From: Granulosicoccus sp947495035
GTDB taxonomy: Bacteria > Pseudomonadota > Gammaproteobacteria > Granulosicoccales > Granulosicoccaceae
Assembly (NCBI RefSeq): GCF_050589605.1
Contig: NZ_JBNGOO010000006.1
Reading direction: 5' to 3' (one strand)
Length of the DNA stretch: 64,000 bases
Positions 35,130 to 44,666 of the stretch are shown in pieces. Position 1 is the first letter of the stretch; every line of letters begins with the position of its first letter. Both the position numbers and the translations under genes were made by a program. Under the pieces are notes generated by a model that was given only the letters and a program-made list of their open reading frames with translations, was not told where the DNA came from and made no database searches.

Positions 35130-36386
35130 ATGAGCTATCTGAAGAGCTGGGTGGATTCGGCCAATAGTGCCTCCACCGACTTCCCTTTGAACAACCTGCC
35201 CTATGGGGTGTTTTCGATCGGCAATGAGGCACCCCGCTGTGGTGTCGCCATTGGCGAGCATGTGCTCGATGTCGCCGCCGTAGAGTCACAAGGGCTTCTG
35301 AGTATCGGCGATTCACCGCTATGCCAGGACGCTTGCTGGAACCCTCTGATGGCGCTGGGCAAGGATAGCTGGGCACTGTTTCGTGAACGCCTGACAGCGC
35401 TGCTGAGCGAAGGGTCAGCAGAACAGGATCGATTGCAGGAACACCTCTACCCTCTGGCGGATGCACAGATGCACATGCCGTTCACGGTAACCGAGTTCAC
35501 CGACTTCTACGCCGGCAGACACCACGCGACCAATGTAGGCACGATGTTTCGCGGCGCCGAAAATGCCTTGCCACCCAACTGGTTGCACATCCCCATCGGC
35601 TACAACGGCCGAGCCTCTTCCGTGGTCGTTTCCGGTACGGACGTTCGGCGCCCCTGGGGCCAGTTGAAGGGGCCTGATCAGGAACTGCCCGCCTTCATGC
35701 CCTCACGTCGATTCGACCTGGAACTGGAAATGGGCGCCATCGTCGGCTCGGCGTCCAATGGCCCTGTCAGCGTGGATGAAGCCGATGCCATGATTTTCGG
35801 CTATGTGCTGCTGAATGACTGGTCGGCGCGTGATATCCAGGCGTGGGAGTATCAGCCACTGGGGCCGTTCCAGGCAAAGGCGACGGCCACAACCATCAGC
35901 CCATGGATCGTCACATCAGCGGCGCTGGAAGCGTTTCGTGTCAGCACACCCGAGCGCGAATTCGAACTCCTGCCTCACCTGAAAGACACCGGACCGATGC
36001 TGTATGACATCGATCTGACGGTGACGCTGGCGCCACAAGACAAGCCCGCCACCACGATCGCCAGTACCAACTATCGTGAAATGTACTACTCCGCCGCGCA
36101 GCAACTGGCACATCACTCCACCTCGGGCTGCCCGATGCGAACCGGCGACCTGTTGGGTTCGGGAACCATTTCCGGCCCGGAGACGAGCATGCGCGGATCC
36201 CTGCTGGAACTGAGCTGGGGTGGCAAGGAACCCTTGACACTGGACAGCGGTGAGACGCGTTCGTTTCTCGAAGACGGCGATACATTGACATTGCACGGTC
36301 ACGCCCAGGGCGATGGCTTTCGAATCGGCTTTGGCGATTGCGCCGGCACCCTGGTGCCTGCACTCGACGACCCTTACGCCCGCTGA
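35130..36386 (+). CDS. fahA: fumarylacetoacetase
   Basis: The 418-residue product matches fumarylacetoacetate hydrolase: N-terminal SH3-like domain (FPLNNLPYGVFSIGNEAPRC), then TEFTDFYAGRHHATNVGTMF, LPIGYNG-like HIPIGYNGRASSVVVSGTDV, the metal site in FDLELEMGAIVG, and LNDWSARDIQAWEYQPLGPF. It cleaves fumarylacetoacetate to fumarate and acetoacetate, the last step of the pathway. The ATG at 35130 has an AGGAAA ribosome-binding site. It follows hmgA by 43 bases. Confidence 0.95.
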   Translation: MSYLKSWVDSANSASTDFPLNNLPYGVFSIGNEAPRCGVAIGEHVLDVAAVESQGLLSIGDSPLCQDACWNPLMALGKDSWALFRERLTALLSEGSAEQDRLQEHLYPLADAQMHMPFTVTEFTDFYAGRHHATNVGTMFRGAENALPPNWLHIPIGYNGRASSVVVSGTDVRRPWGQLKGPDQELPAFMPSRRFDLELEMGAIVGSASNGPVSVDEADAMIFGYVLLNDWSARDIQAWEYQPLGPFQAKATATTISPWIVTSAALEAFRVSTPEREFELLPHLKDTGPMLYDIDLTVTLAPQDKPATTIASTNYREMYYSAAQQLAHHSTSGCPMRTGDLLGSGTISGPETSMRGSLLELSWGGKEPLTLDSGETRSFLEDGDTLTLHGHAQGDGFRIGFGDCAGTLVPALDDPYAR

Positions 36387-36420
36387 TTCACACAATCCAA
36401 ACCCATTCAGGAGAATTACC

Positions 36421-37371
36421 ATGGCCAAGGCATTTGCCTCGCAAGGCGACATGACCGAAAAGACCATCAGTTTTACCGAAGTCGGCAATGGCCTTTGGGC
36501 ATTCACCGCTGAAGGCGATCCGAACTCCGGCGTCATCATCGGTGATGACAGCGTCATGATCGTGGAAGCGCAGGCCACACCTCGTCTGGCCAGCAAGGTC
36601 ATCGAGAAGGTGCGTGAAGTGACCGACAAGCCGATCTCGCATGTGGTTCTGACGCATTACCACGCCGTACGTGTACTGGGCGCCAGTGCATTCAATGCAG
36701 AGCAGATCATCATGTCCGAGACAGCTCGCTCCATGGTTGTCGAGCGCGGCCAGGAAGACTGGGACAGTGAGTTCGGTCGCTTCCCTCGCCTGTTCCAGGG
36801 CCATGAGAGCATTCCGGGCCTGACCTGGCCAACGCAGACCTTCAAGGGCCGCATGTCGGTGTATCTGGGCAATCGACGAGTCGATCTCATGCAACTGGGC
36901 CGGGCGCATACCGCTGGTGATATCGTCATCCACGTACCGGATGAGAACGTCATGTTCACCGGTGACATCGTTGAAGACCATTCGGCCTGCTATTGCGGTG
37001 ATGGACACTTCGGGGACTGGGGCAAGACGCTAGACAATATCGCTGCCTTTGATGTAGATGCCATCGCACCCGGCCGCGGAGATGCACTGGTCGGTCGTGA
37101 GCAGGTCAACTCTGCAATCGACAGTACCCGCGATTTCCTGGAAAGCACCTGGAAACCGGCTGCCAGAGTCGCTGCCCGTGGTGGTTCGCTCAAGCAGGCG
37201 TGGGACGCAGTACGTAAAGCCTGTGATGCGAAATTTTCAGACTATGCCATCTACGAGCACTGCCTGCCCTTCAACGTGGCACGAGCCTACGATGAGGCTC
37301 GCGGTATCGATACACCACGTATCTGGACCGCCGCGCGCGATCAGAAGATGTGGGAAGACCTGCAAGGCTGA
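36421..37371 (+). CDS. MBL-fold protein with altered metal motif
   Basis: The 316-residue product has the metallo-beta-lactamase fold (GVIIGDDSVMIVEAQATP, ISHVVLTHYHAVRVLGAS, GRAHTAGDIVIHVP, VMFTGDIVEDHSAC). The usual HxHxDH motif reads H79-Y-H81-A-V83-R84, so the Asp and last His are replaced and at most one metal site can be intact. Proteins with this changed motif are found in homogentisate-type clusters, so the change is probably a family feature. Function unknown; hydrolysis of an acyl-CoA or lactone by-product is possible. The ATG has an AGGAG site 8 bases upstream. Confidence 0.82.
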   Translation: MAKAFASQGDMTEKTISFTEVGNGLWAFTAEGDPNSGVIIGDDSVMIVEAQATPRLASKVIEKVREVTDKPISHVVLTHYHAVRVLGASAFNAEQIIMSETARSMVVERGQEDWDSEFGRFPRLFQGHESIPGLTWPTQTFKGRMSVYLGNRRVDLMQLGRAHTAGDIVIHVPDENVMFTGDIVEDHSACYCGDGHFGDWGKTLDNIAAFDVDAIAPGRGDALVGREQVNSAIDSTRDFLESTWKPAARVAARGGSLKQAWDAVRKACDAKFSDYAIYEHCLPFNVARAYDEARGIDTPRIWTAARDQKMWEDLQG

Positions 37372-37425
37372 TCCACAAGCCACTACCTGATCAACAGATC
37401 CGTTTTCACTATCAAGAGAACCGCC

Positions 37426-39048
37426 ATGGTCGACGTAAGGTACACCACTGCCTTCGAACTCTACCCCTACCAGCGTCACGCTGATCAGGACACGAGCACA
37501 CCGAAACGCCACCCTGTGGTTGTCGTGGGCGGTGGCCCGATCGGCATGGCCATGGCTCTGGATCTGGGACGAAAAGGCACACCGGTACTGGTGCTCGATG
37601 ACCATGCCGGTGTGGGCCAGGGCTCCCGCGCCATCTGCTTCGCCCGCCGTACGCTGGAGATCACCGACCGACTCGGTTGCGAACAGCGCATGCTCGACAA
37701 GGGCGTGGTCTGGAACGTGGGTCGTGTCTTCCACGGTGAGCAGGAAATCTACGATTTCAATCTGTCGCCTGAGGAGGGCTTGCGCAATCCGGCTTTCATC
37801 AATCTGCAACAACCCTATTTCGAGAAGTTTCTGGTCGAGCAGATCCGTATCGAACAGGAGCGCGGTACGCCCATCGATATCCGGGGTTGCAATCAGGTCA
37901 CGGCCCTGCAGGATCATGGCGATTTCGTCTCGCTCGACGTCGATACGCCCGAAGGTCCGTACTCGCTGGAAGCCGACTGGCTGATTGCCTGTGATGGTGC
38001 CCGTTCACCGGTGCGGGACATGCTGGGGCTGGGTTTCGAAGGACGGGTCTTCGAGGACAACTTCCTGATTGCCGATGTGAAGATGAGCGCGCCCTTTCCG
38101 ACCGAACGCTGGTTCTGGTTCGAACCGCCGTTCAAGAACGCCGGTCAGTCCGCCTTGCTGCACAAGCAGCCCGATGACATCTGGCGAATCGACTTCCAGC
38201 TGGGCTGGGATATCGATCGCAAGAAGGAACTGGAGGTGGAACGGATCCGGGCTCGGGTGGATGCCATGCTGGGTGACGGCGTCGACTACGAACTGGAATG
38301 GACCAGCATCTACACCTTCCAGTGCCGTCGCATGGAAAAATTTCGACACGGCTCTGTGTTGTTTGCCGGTGACAGCGCGCATCAGGTATCGCCTTTCGGT
38401 GCGCGTGGTGCCAACTCCGGCATACAGGATACGGACAATCTTGCCTGGAAACTCGACCTGGTGATCAAAGGCATTGCATCCGACAGCCTGTTGGACAGTT
38501 ACTCTGAGGAACGTGTTTTCGGAGCTGACGAGAATATTCTCAATTCCAGCCGCGCGACAGATTTCCTGACACCCAAGTCCAGAGCCAGCAAGACCTTTCG
38601 CAATGCGGTATTGCAACTGGCGCAACATCATGAATTCGCCCGCCCACTGGTCAACTCCGGGCGACTGTCTGTACCGTGCGTCTACGACAACTTTCCACTG
38701 AACGGCGAAGACAGGCTCGATGGCCCTGCTGCGACCCGAGTCGGCGCCGCCTGTGTCGATGTCAAGCTGGATGATGGTTATCTGCTGGACAGACTGGGCA
38801 ATGATTTCGTGCTCATGGGTATCAACGCGACACTACCGGAATCCCTCGAGGTCGACGGCCTGGAGGTACGCATGCTGAAGCTGTCATCGGACAACGATCC
38901 AAGCGGCAAGCTGCAGACACGCTATCTGGGTGACCAGGACAGTGGCGTCTACCTGGTTCGGCCGGACCAGCATGTGGTTGCACGCTGGAGCGAATTCGAT
39001 GCGGAGAGGGTCCAGGCCGCCGTCAGGAATGCCATTGGCAAGGGGTGA
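37426..39048 (+). CDS. FAD-dependent aromatic monooxygenase (MhaA/MhpA-like)
   Basis: The 540-residue product is a class A flavin hydroxylase: dinucleotide motif HPVVVVGGGPIGMAMALDLG (about residue 30-48), DG motif in LIACDGARSPVRDMLGLGF, and the FAD/ribityl motif FAGDSAHQVSPFGARGANSG (about 314-333). The C-terminus resembles a thioredoxin-like domain of the phenol-hydroxylase group. It lies in a homogentisate operon together with a tiny partner gene, which is the arrangement of MhaAB (3-hydroxyphenylacetate 6-hydroxylase). It would hydroxylate 3-hydroxyphenylacetate or a related acid to homogentisate; that substrate is inferred. Confidence 0.85.
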   Translation: MVDVRYTTAFELYPYQRHADQDTSTPKRHPVVVVGGGPIGMAMALDLGRKGTPVLVLDDHAGVGQGSRAICFARRTLEITDRLGCEQRMLDKGVVWNVGRVFHGEQEIYDFNLSPEEGLRNPAFINLQQPYFEKFLVEQIRIEQERGTPIDIRGCNQVTALQDHGDFVSLDVDTPEGPYSLEADWLIACDGARSPVRDMLGLGFEGRVFEDNFLIADVKMSAPFPTERWFWFEPPFKNAGQSALLHKQPDDIWRIDFQLGWDIDRKKELEVERIRARVDAMLGDGVDYELEWTSIYTFQCRRMEKFRHGSVLFAGDSAHQVSPFGARGANSGIQDTDNLAWKLDLVIKGIASDSLLDSYSEERVFGADENILNSSRATDFLTPKSRASKTFRNAVLQLAQHHEFARPLVNSGRLSVPCVYDNFPLNGEDRLDGPAATRVGAACVDVKLDDGYLLDRLGNDFVLMGINATLPESLEVDGLEVRMLKLSSDNDPSGKLQTRYLGDQDSGVYLVRPDQHVVARWSEFDAERVQAAVRNAIGKG

Positions 39049-39052
39049 CATC

Positions 39053-39262
39053 ATGAGCAATACCGAGACTACGACACTGCAACTGCAATCCAATCTGCCA
39101 GACGGCGATGGCTTCTACGATGAATTGCTGCGCGCCCACGAAGGTCTGAGCGATGAACAGAGTGAAGCCTACAATGCCCGGCTGATTCTGATCCTGTGCA
39201 ATCATATCGGTGACCGCAAGGTGCTGAGCGAGGCACTGGCTGCCGCGAGGATTGCCTCGTGA
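39053..39262 (+). CDS. DUF2783-type small protein, likely partner of the FAD monooxygenase
   Basis: The 69-residue product begins MSNTETTTLQLQSNLPDGDG and has DGFYDELLRAHEGLSDEQSE, then ARLILILCNHIGDRKVLSEA. Small proteins of this type (DUF2783) sit next to FAD hydroxylases. In Pseudomonas putida U the equivalent MhaB is a small coupling protein for MhaA. It starts 4 bases after the monooxygenase stop, and its end overlaps maiA. Confidence 0.78.
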   Translation: MSNTETTTLQLQSNLPDGDGFYDELLRAHEGLSDEQSEAYNARLILILCNHIGDRKVLSEALAAARIAS

Positions 39263-39885
39263 GTGCCACCATACTGTACGACTATTGGCGCTCATCGGCC
39301 AGCTACCGCGTACGCATTGCCTTGAATCTGGCGGGAATCGACTGGCAATCGATTCCGGTGGATCTGGTCGCCGGAGACCATCGGTCGGCGGAACATCTGG
39401 CACGCAATCCGCAGGGCCTGGTACCGGTCCTGCAGATCGACGGGCAGAGCCTGACCCAGTCATTGGCCATCCTGCAATATCTGGACAGTACACGCAGTCT
39501 CGGCCTGCTGCCCACTGACCCGCTGCAACGTGCCAGAGTGGAGGCCCTGGCGCACAGTGTGGCGATCGATGTGCATCCGGTGTGCAATCTGTCGGTGGTC
39601 AAGCATGCCACTGCTGGTCAGGAGCCTGCGCGTACCGAATGGATGCAGCATTTCATCACGCCGGGTCTGGCCGCTTTCGAAGCCTTGCTGGCGGGTTTCG
39701 AACAGGCACCCTACTGTATCGGAGACAAGCCTTCCTTCGCCGACATCTGTCTGATGCCACAGTTGTACAATGCGGAACGCTGGGGTGCGGACTTCTCGGG
39801 GTGCCGACGGATCCTCCAGGTGGCAGAAGCCTGCCGTGAGCATCCGGCATTCATCGCGGCTCATCCGGACGCCATGCAGCCCTGA
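39259..39885 (+). CDS. maiA: maleylacetoacetate isomerase
   Basis: The 208-residue product is a zeta-class GST: SSASYRVRIALNLAGIDWQS, NPQGLVPVLQIDGQSLTQSL and a C-terminal domain with KPSFADICLMPQLYNAERWG. It isomerises maleylacetoacetate to fumarylacetoacetate, the step between HmgA and FahA. It has a GTG start that overlaps the stop of the DUF2783 gene by 4 bases, so it is translationally coupled. It is the last gene of the operon. Confidence 0.93.
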   Translation: MSATILYDYWRSSASYRVRIALNLAGIDWQSIPVDLVAGDHRSAEHLARNPQGLVPVLQIDGQSLTQSLAILQYLDSTRSLGLLPTDPLQRARVEALAHSVAIDVHPVCNLSVVKHATAGQEPARTEWMQHFITPGLAAFEALLAGFEQAPYCIGDKPSFADICLMPQLYNAERWGADFSGCRRILQVAEACREHPAFIAAHPDAMQP

Positions 39886-39986
39886 CAAGGAGCTGGGCCT
39901 ACTGTGCGGACAATGCCTGGCACAAGGCTCGGCGAAAGCAGCCGACCCGTTTCTGCCCTCCAGTCGATAGCAACGCCACGAATGAT

Positions 39987-40038
39987 GATCGAGCCTGAAT
40001 CAGCTGCTGTTGGCAGACACCCGATTCAGGGCTCGATC
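39987..40038. terminator. long inverted repeat between convergent operons
   Basis: GATCGAGCCTGAATC (39987-40001) pairs with GATTCAGGGCTCGATC (40023-40038), a 15-bp stem with one bulged base and a 21-base loop, between the convergent maiA and cytochrome genes. No T tract follows, so it is probably a bidirectional hairpin terminator or mRNA 3'-end stabiliser. Confidence 0.6.
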
Positions 40039-40058
40039 TTCAACGCGGAGCCACGAGA

Positions 40059-40511
40059 CTATTCGGCAGGTCGTATTTCCAGCATGGGGCGGTGGTTGAT
40101 CCCCTGCACCGGGTTCAGCGTTGAAAAGCCTTCGCTGTCCGTGATGCTGGTTCGTTCACCACCGTTGTGATCGATGCCGAAGTTGGCCGCCAGATAATCC
40201 AGCACGGTATCTCGCTGCTCGCCCTGCAAGGGCGGCATTTTCTGCTTTTCGCTCATCCAGTCCAGCAACACATCCCAGCCATCTCGGGTCAGGCCTTGCT
40301 GCGTGACCAGGTTGAGAGAATGACAGCCGCCACACCAGGCACCAGTCAGATTCCGCCCTTCACCCTCTGGCCAGTTGGCGCCAAAGGGATCATCCTGTGC
40401 CTGCAGGTTCGCCATCGGCAACAGGGCAATCAATACCACCATGGCCCCAGAGATTCCGATCTTGCGGGCAATACCTCGCTCGAATCGTTTGATCATCCGA
40501 TTCCCGATCAT
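40059..40511 (-). CDS. c-type cytochrome, SorB-like
   Basis: The 150-residue product has a signal peptide (GAMVVLIALLPMANLQAQ) and a single haem c site in WCGGCHS (C60-C63-H64), with a later KQKMPPLQG as probable axial Met. It overlaps the sulfite dehydrogenase gene by 4 bases and should accept electrons from it in the periplasm. In Sor enzymes this is the small cytochrome subunit SorB. Confidence 0.88.
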   Translation of the reverse strand: MIGNRMIKRFERGIARKIGISGAMVVLIALLPMANLQAQDDPFGANWPEGEGRNLTGAWCGGCHSLNLVTQQGLTRDGWDVLLDWMSEKQKMPPLQGEQRDTVLDYLAANFGIDHNGGERTSITDSEGFSTLNPVQGINHRPMLEIRPAE

Positions 40512-41821
40512 GCCTGGGGAACCATGACCGCGATGCGGTGCATGGCGTTGTTCAGATAGCCCTTGGGATTCCAGCCGACACTGAAGGGTTGTACCCTGCC
40601 CTTGTCATCGGTGGCTCTGGCCCAGATCTCGTAATAGCCGTGTACCGGGAACGTCACTTCGCCTTCCCAGGTGGCCCAGGAGAACGGGTTCATCAACGGT
40701 GCAAGGGTGGCTTCGGTCCAGGAATTACCGAAGTCATTGGACAGTTCCACCTTGGTGACGGTGTCATCGCCGGCCCAGGCGTGCCCACGCAGACGCAAGG
40801 AAGTCTGCCCCGCGGACAGCGTTTCACCCGAACGCGGGCTGGTGATCAGGGATTTGACCGGCATTGAATGGAAGGTTTCGAAGTCGCTGTCAGCGACTTC
40901 GGCACCGGGCTGCACGGGATAGGACGGCACTGAGTAGGACGGAGGTGCCATCTTCGTACCGTTCCACTTCTTGTCGGCCAGAACGATTCCGGTCAGCCAT
41001 TTCTGCGAACAGGACCCCGGCCACCCGGGCATCACCAGTCGCAGCGGCGCTCCGTTCATCGGATGGATGTCTTCACCATTCTGCTGGAAGGCAATGAGGT
41101 TGTGAGGGTCAAGTGCCTTTTCGATCGTCACTCCACGTGACAAGGGTGATTTCTCCGGATCACCGGACAGATGGGTGTCCGCACCGAGGTGTCCGGTATA
41201 GACGGCTGTCGACTTCACGCCGGCCTTTTCCAGAACATCCTTCAGACGCACACCCGTCCACATGGAGTTGCCGATGGCACCGGTGGTCCACTGATTGCCC
41301 TTGGCAGGTGGATTGAAGCCGGCACGGCCATTACCGCCGCATTCGATCTGCAAGGCGAGCTCGACGACCTCGAACTGTGATTTCAGCTCTTCGATGGTGA
41401 ACGTCAGTGGATTCTCGACTTCACCGGCGATGCTCAGTGTCCATTCATCGACATTGACCTCCTGCGGCGGCACCCCATTGTTGCGCACGAAGTGACGATT
41501 GATGGGCGTGATGTCCGCATCCAGCAGATGCGCCGGTGTTTCGGCATTGACCGGGCGATCGTTCAGCACGACCAGCCCGTCCTTGCCATCGATGTCGAAA
41601 TTCACGGTGCCATCGGCAATGGCTGCAGGAATCAGACCTGCGGGCATGTAACGATGGAACGGTATGAAGCCACCCAGCGCGGTTGCCATGGCCGTCAATC
41701 CGGCCCCTTTCAGAAAGCCACGACGATCCGGGTGACTGACTCTGCCGAAGATCTGTCGGTCCGCAGCCTCGGCATCCTTCGCATACAGTTCGAACAATCC
41801 GATCTTGCGTTTCTTTACCAT
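40508..41821 (-). CDS. sulfite dehydrogenase, molybdopterin subunit (SorA/SorT-like)
   Basis: The 437-residue product has a twin-arginine signal (DRRGFLKGAGLTAMATALGG) and the sulfite oxidase fold: HFVRNNGVPPQ, the Moco-binding Cys in LALQIECGGNGRAGFNPP (C161), TGVRLKDVLEKAG, PLRLVMPGWPGSCSQKWLTG and a C-terminal dimer domain (YEIWARATDDKGRVQPFSVG). It oxidises sulfite to sulfate in the periplasm. It is followed by its cytochrome. Confidence 0.9.
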   Translation of the reverse strand: MVKKRKIGLFELYAKDAEAADRQIFGRVSHPDRRGFLKGAGLTAMATALGGFIPFHRYMPAGLIPAAIADGTVNFDIDGKDGLVVLNDRPVNAETPAHLLDADITPINRHFVRNNGVPPQEVNVDEWTLSIAGEVENPLTFTIEELKSQFEVVELALQIECGGNGRAGFNPPAKGNQWTTGAIGNSMWTGVRLKDVLEKAGVKSTAVYTGHLGADTHLSGDPEKSPLSRGVTIEKALDPHNLIAFQQNGEDIHPMNGAPLRLVMPGWPGSCSQKWLTGIVLADKKWNGTKMAPPSYSVPSYPVQPGAEVADSDFETFHSMPVKSLITSPRSGETLSAGQTSLRLRGHAWAGDDTVTKVELSNDFGNSWTEATLAPLMNPFSWATWEGEVTFPVHGYYEIWARATDDKGRVQPFSVGWNPKGYLNNAMHRIAVMVPQA

Positions 41822-42028
41822 GATATTCGCCTCTGGAATGTGTACTGATTATCGAATCAACGATACTTTTTTGCGTCGTCCAGATGGGGAGTATGCACTG
41901 GGCCAGTGCGCAAGGCACTCGATTTGTGCTGCGTCATTGCCATTTCGTCTGAACTCCCCATATTCCGGTACTTTCAATCATGAACGCACTGGCCTGACAT
42001 TCTTCAGGCTACGCTGCAGGAGACCCTG

Positions 42029-43012
42029 ATGACCACACTATCCGTTCTCGACCTGGTTCATGTACGAGAGGGCCATACGCCCGCCGATGCCCTGCCGGAA
42101 GCACTCGACTTCGCACGTCACGCCGAGAAACTGGGCTACAAGCGCTTCTGGGTTGCAGAGCACCACAATATGATAGGCATCTCCAGTGCTGCCACATCGG
42201 TCGTCATTGGCTATCTGGCCGGTGGCACATCCAGTATTCGCGTCGGATCCGGGGGCATCATGCTGCCCAATCATTCTCCCCTGCAGATTGCCGAACAGTT
42301 CGGCACCCTGGAATCCCTGTACCCCGGGCGCGTCGATCTGGGTCTGGGACGTGCGCCGGGTACGGATCAACTGACGGCACAGGCCATGCGACGCGACCTG
42401 CACGCCGCCGCAGAGCGATTCCCGCAGGATGTACAGGAGCTGCAACGTCTACTGGATGAGGCCAAACCCAACCAGCCCATTCAGGCAGTACCGGGGGCCG
42501 GGCTCAAGGTGCCCCTGTGGATGCTTGGATCGAGCCTGTTCGGTGCGCAGTTAGGTGCCCGGCTCGGTTTGCCCTATGCCTTCGCGTCCCACTTTGCGCC
42601 AGATGCTCTGGACAGTGCTCTGGCCACCTACCGCGAGCGCTTTCAGCCGTCCGAACAGTTGCAGACACCGTACGCTGTTCCCTGTATCAACGTGATCGTG
42701 GCGGATACCGACGACGAAGCGCGCTATCTCTACACGACCTTGCAACAGATGTTCATCGGCATGATGCGAGGGCGTCGTGGATTGATGCCAGCCCCGATCG
42801 ATGACATCGAGTCGTACTGGAACAGCGCGGAAAAGGCGCAAGTGAGCCACATGCTGTCCTGTGCTTTCGTGGGCTCGGCCGACACGGTACGCACCGGACT
42901 CGAGCAGTTCCTGCAACGCACTCAGGCTGAAGAACTGATGATCAGCATGCCGATATTCGATCGCACGGCACGAGCACGTTCACTTGAACTGCTGGCAGGT
43001 ATCGGCATCTGA
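42029..43012 (+). CDS. LLM class flavin-dependent oxidoreductase
   Basis: The 327-residue product has the bacterial-luciferase-like pattern of the MsnO8/alkanal group: LSVLDLVHVREGHTPADALP, GYKRFWVAEHHNMIGISSAA, VGSGGIMLPNHSPLQIAEQF, GTLESLYPGRVDLGLGRAPG and WMLGSSLFGAQLGARLGLPY. It should use reduced FMN to oxidise an unknown substrate. The gene is monocistronic and convergent with the second TRAP operon. Confidence 0.92.
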   Translation: MTTLSVLDLVHVREGHTPADALPEALDFARHAEKLGYKRFWVAEHHNMIGISSAATSVVIGYLAGGTSSIRVGSGGIMLPNHSPLQIAEQFGTLESLYPGRVDLGLGRAPGTDQLTAQAMRRDLHAAAERFPQDVQELQRLLDEAKPNQPIQAVPGAGLKVPLWMLGSSLFGAQLGARLGLPYAFASHFAPDALDSALATYRERFQPSEQLQTPYAVPCINVIVADTDDEARYLYTTLQQMFIGMMRGRRGLMPAPIDDIESYWNSAEKAQVSHMLSCAFVGSADTVRTGLEQFLQRTQAEELMISMPIFDRTARARSLELLAGIGI

Positions 43013-43115
43013 GCCGGAACAGGCATGACAGGCACGGCGAAGAACAGCCACTCGGGCAGCTTCGCCAGCGTTGCGACACCACGGTGTAGCCACGATTGGC
43101 AAGGATCGGTCGTGT

Positions 43116-44666
43116 CTAGAACAACACGTCGGGTAACCATGTAGACACGCCCGGTGCCAGCCAGACCACCAGTATCCCGATGAGCTGCAGACCGATGAAT
43201 GGCAGGACACCGGCGTAGATCTGACCGGTAGTGACCTCCTTGGGCGCAGCGCCACGCAGATAGAACAGTGAAAAGCCGAAGGGCGGCGTGAGAAAGCTGG
43301 TTTGCAGATTGATGGCCAGTAGAATACCCAACCAGACCGGGTCGTGCCCCATCAGAATCAGTGGCGGCACGATCAAAGGCAGTACGATCACGGATATTTC
43401 GACGAAATCGAGAAAGAAGCCGAGTACGAAGACAAATGCCAGACAGAACAGCAGGGCGCCGGCTGGGCCGCCCGGCATGTCGGCAAGAATAGCCGCGACG
43501 CGCTCCTCGCCCCCCAGTCCGACGAACACCAGAGAGAAGATTCCGGCAGCCAGTATGGTGGCGAAGATCATTGCTGTCATGGTCATGGTCGAACTGACAG
43601 CCTCATGAATGATGCGCTGCCGAAATGTGCCACGCAGCGCCGCCAGGATGGCCAGCGCAGCGATCAGCGTCAGACCGATATACATACCTCCGGCCGCCAA
43701 CGCCACTGTATCCAGATCATTGCGTTGCAGGCGCACCGGAAAGAGCCCTGCCATGACGCCCAGAACAATCAACGCCACCGCACCTGTCAGAATCAAACCT
43801 CGGTACTGCCCGACACGCAAGCCTGCCATCAGCAGCGCGCCTACGGCACCGACGGAGGCTGCTTCGGTCGGTGTTGCCACCCCGCCCAGTATGGCCCCGA
43901 GTACCGTCACGATCAGCAATACAGGCGGCACGATAGCCCCCAGCACTTCCCGCCTCGATGGCATTGCCAGATCCATCGATGCCGGTGGCATGTCCTGCGG
44001 TCGAATCCAGCCGCGCAGCAGAATGTACAGTAGATACAGAACCACCAGAATCAGACCGGGCACGATGGCAGCCGCGAAGAACTGTCCGACGGACAAGGCC
44101 TCCACCGAGAATTTGCCTTGCTCGTATTGCGCCTGCTGATAGGCATTGGACATGACATCGGCGAGGATGATCAGCAAGGTTGAGGGTGGGATGATCTGAC
44201 CCAGCGTACCGGCAGTACAGACGATGCCGGAGGCAACACGAGGGTTGTAGCCGGCACGCAGCATGGTAGGCAATGCGATCATGCCCATGGCCACCACCGT
44301 GGCACCGACAATACCGGTAGAGGCCGCCAGCAAGGTACCCACCAACACCACCGAAATACCCAGTCCACCCCGTAGCTGACCGAACAGCCGCCCCATGGTA
44401 TCGAGCAGTTCTTCGGCAATTCGGCTCTTCTCGAGCACCGCCCCCATCAGCACGAACAGCGGAATGGCAATGAGTACGGAATTGCTGAGCAGGCCGAAAA
44501 TGCGCTGACTGGTAGCTCCCAGCAGGGAGATATCCATGATGTCCAGCGCCCAGCCCAGATAGGCGAAGACAATGGCCACACCACCGATACTGAATGCCAC
44601 GGGAAAACCCAGCAGTATCGCCCCCATGAGAGCCGCGAACATGAAGACATCGAGATACTCAGTCAT
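43116..44666 (-). CDS. dctM: TRAP transporter large permease (DctM), second system
   Basis: The 516-residue product has DctM features: ALMGAILLGFPVAFSIGGVA, AIPLFVLMGAVLEKSRIAEE, TLLAASTGIVGATVVAMGMI, GTLGQIIPPSTLLIILADVM, GVATPTEAASVGAVGALLMA and FLTPPFGFSLFYLRGAAPKE. At about 520 residues it belongs to the longer subgroup of TakP/mannitol-type TRAP systems. The ATG at 44666 overlaps the dctQ stop by 8 bases; a GTG at 44678 is also possible. The shared HutC-type site upstream suggests a hut-related substrate. Confidence 0.92.
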   Translation of the reverse strand: MTEYLDVFMFAALMGAILLGFPVAFSIGGVAIVFAYLGWALDIMDISLLGATSQRIFGLLSNSVLIAIPLFVLMGAVLEKSRIAEELLDTMGRLFGQLRGGLGISVVLVGTLLAASTGIVGATVVAMGMIALPTMLRAGYNPRVASGIVCTAGTLGQIIPPSTLLIILADVMSNAYQQAQYEQGKFSVEALSVGQFFAAAIVPGLILVVLYLLYILLRGWIRPQDMPPASMDLAMPSRREVLGAIVPPVLLIVTVLGAILGGVATPTEAASVGAVGALLMAGLRVGQYRGLILTGAVALIVLGVMAGLFPVRLQRNDLDTVALAAGGMYIGLTLIAALAILAALRGTFRQRIIHEAVSSTMTMTAMIFATILAAGIFSLVFVGLGGEERVAAILADMPGGPAGALLFCLAFVFVLGFFLDFVEISVIVLPLIVPPLILMGHDPVWLGILLAINLQTSFLTPPFGFSLFYLRGAAPKEVTTGQIYAGVLPFIGLQLIGILVVWLAPGVSTWLPDVLF

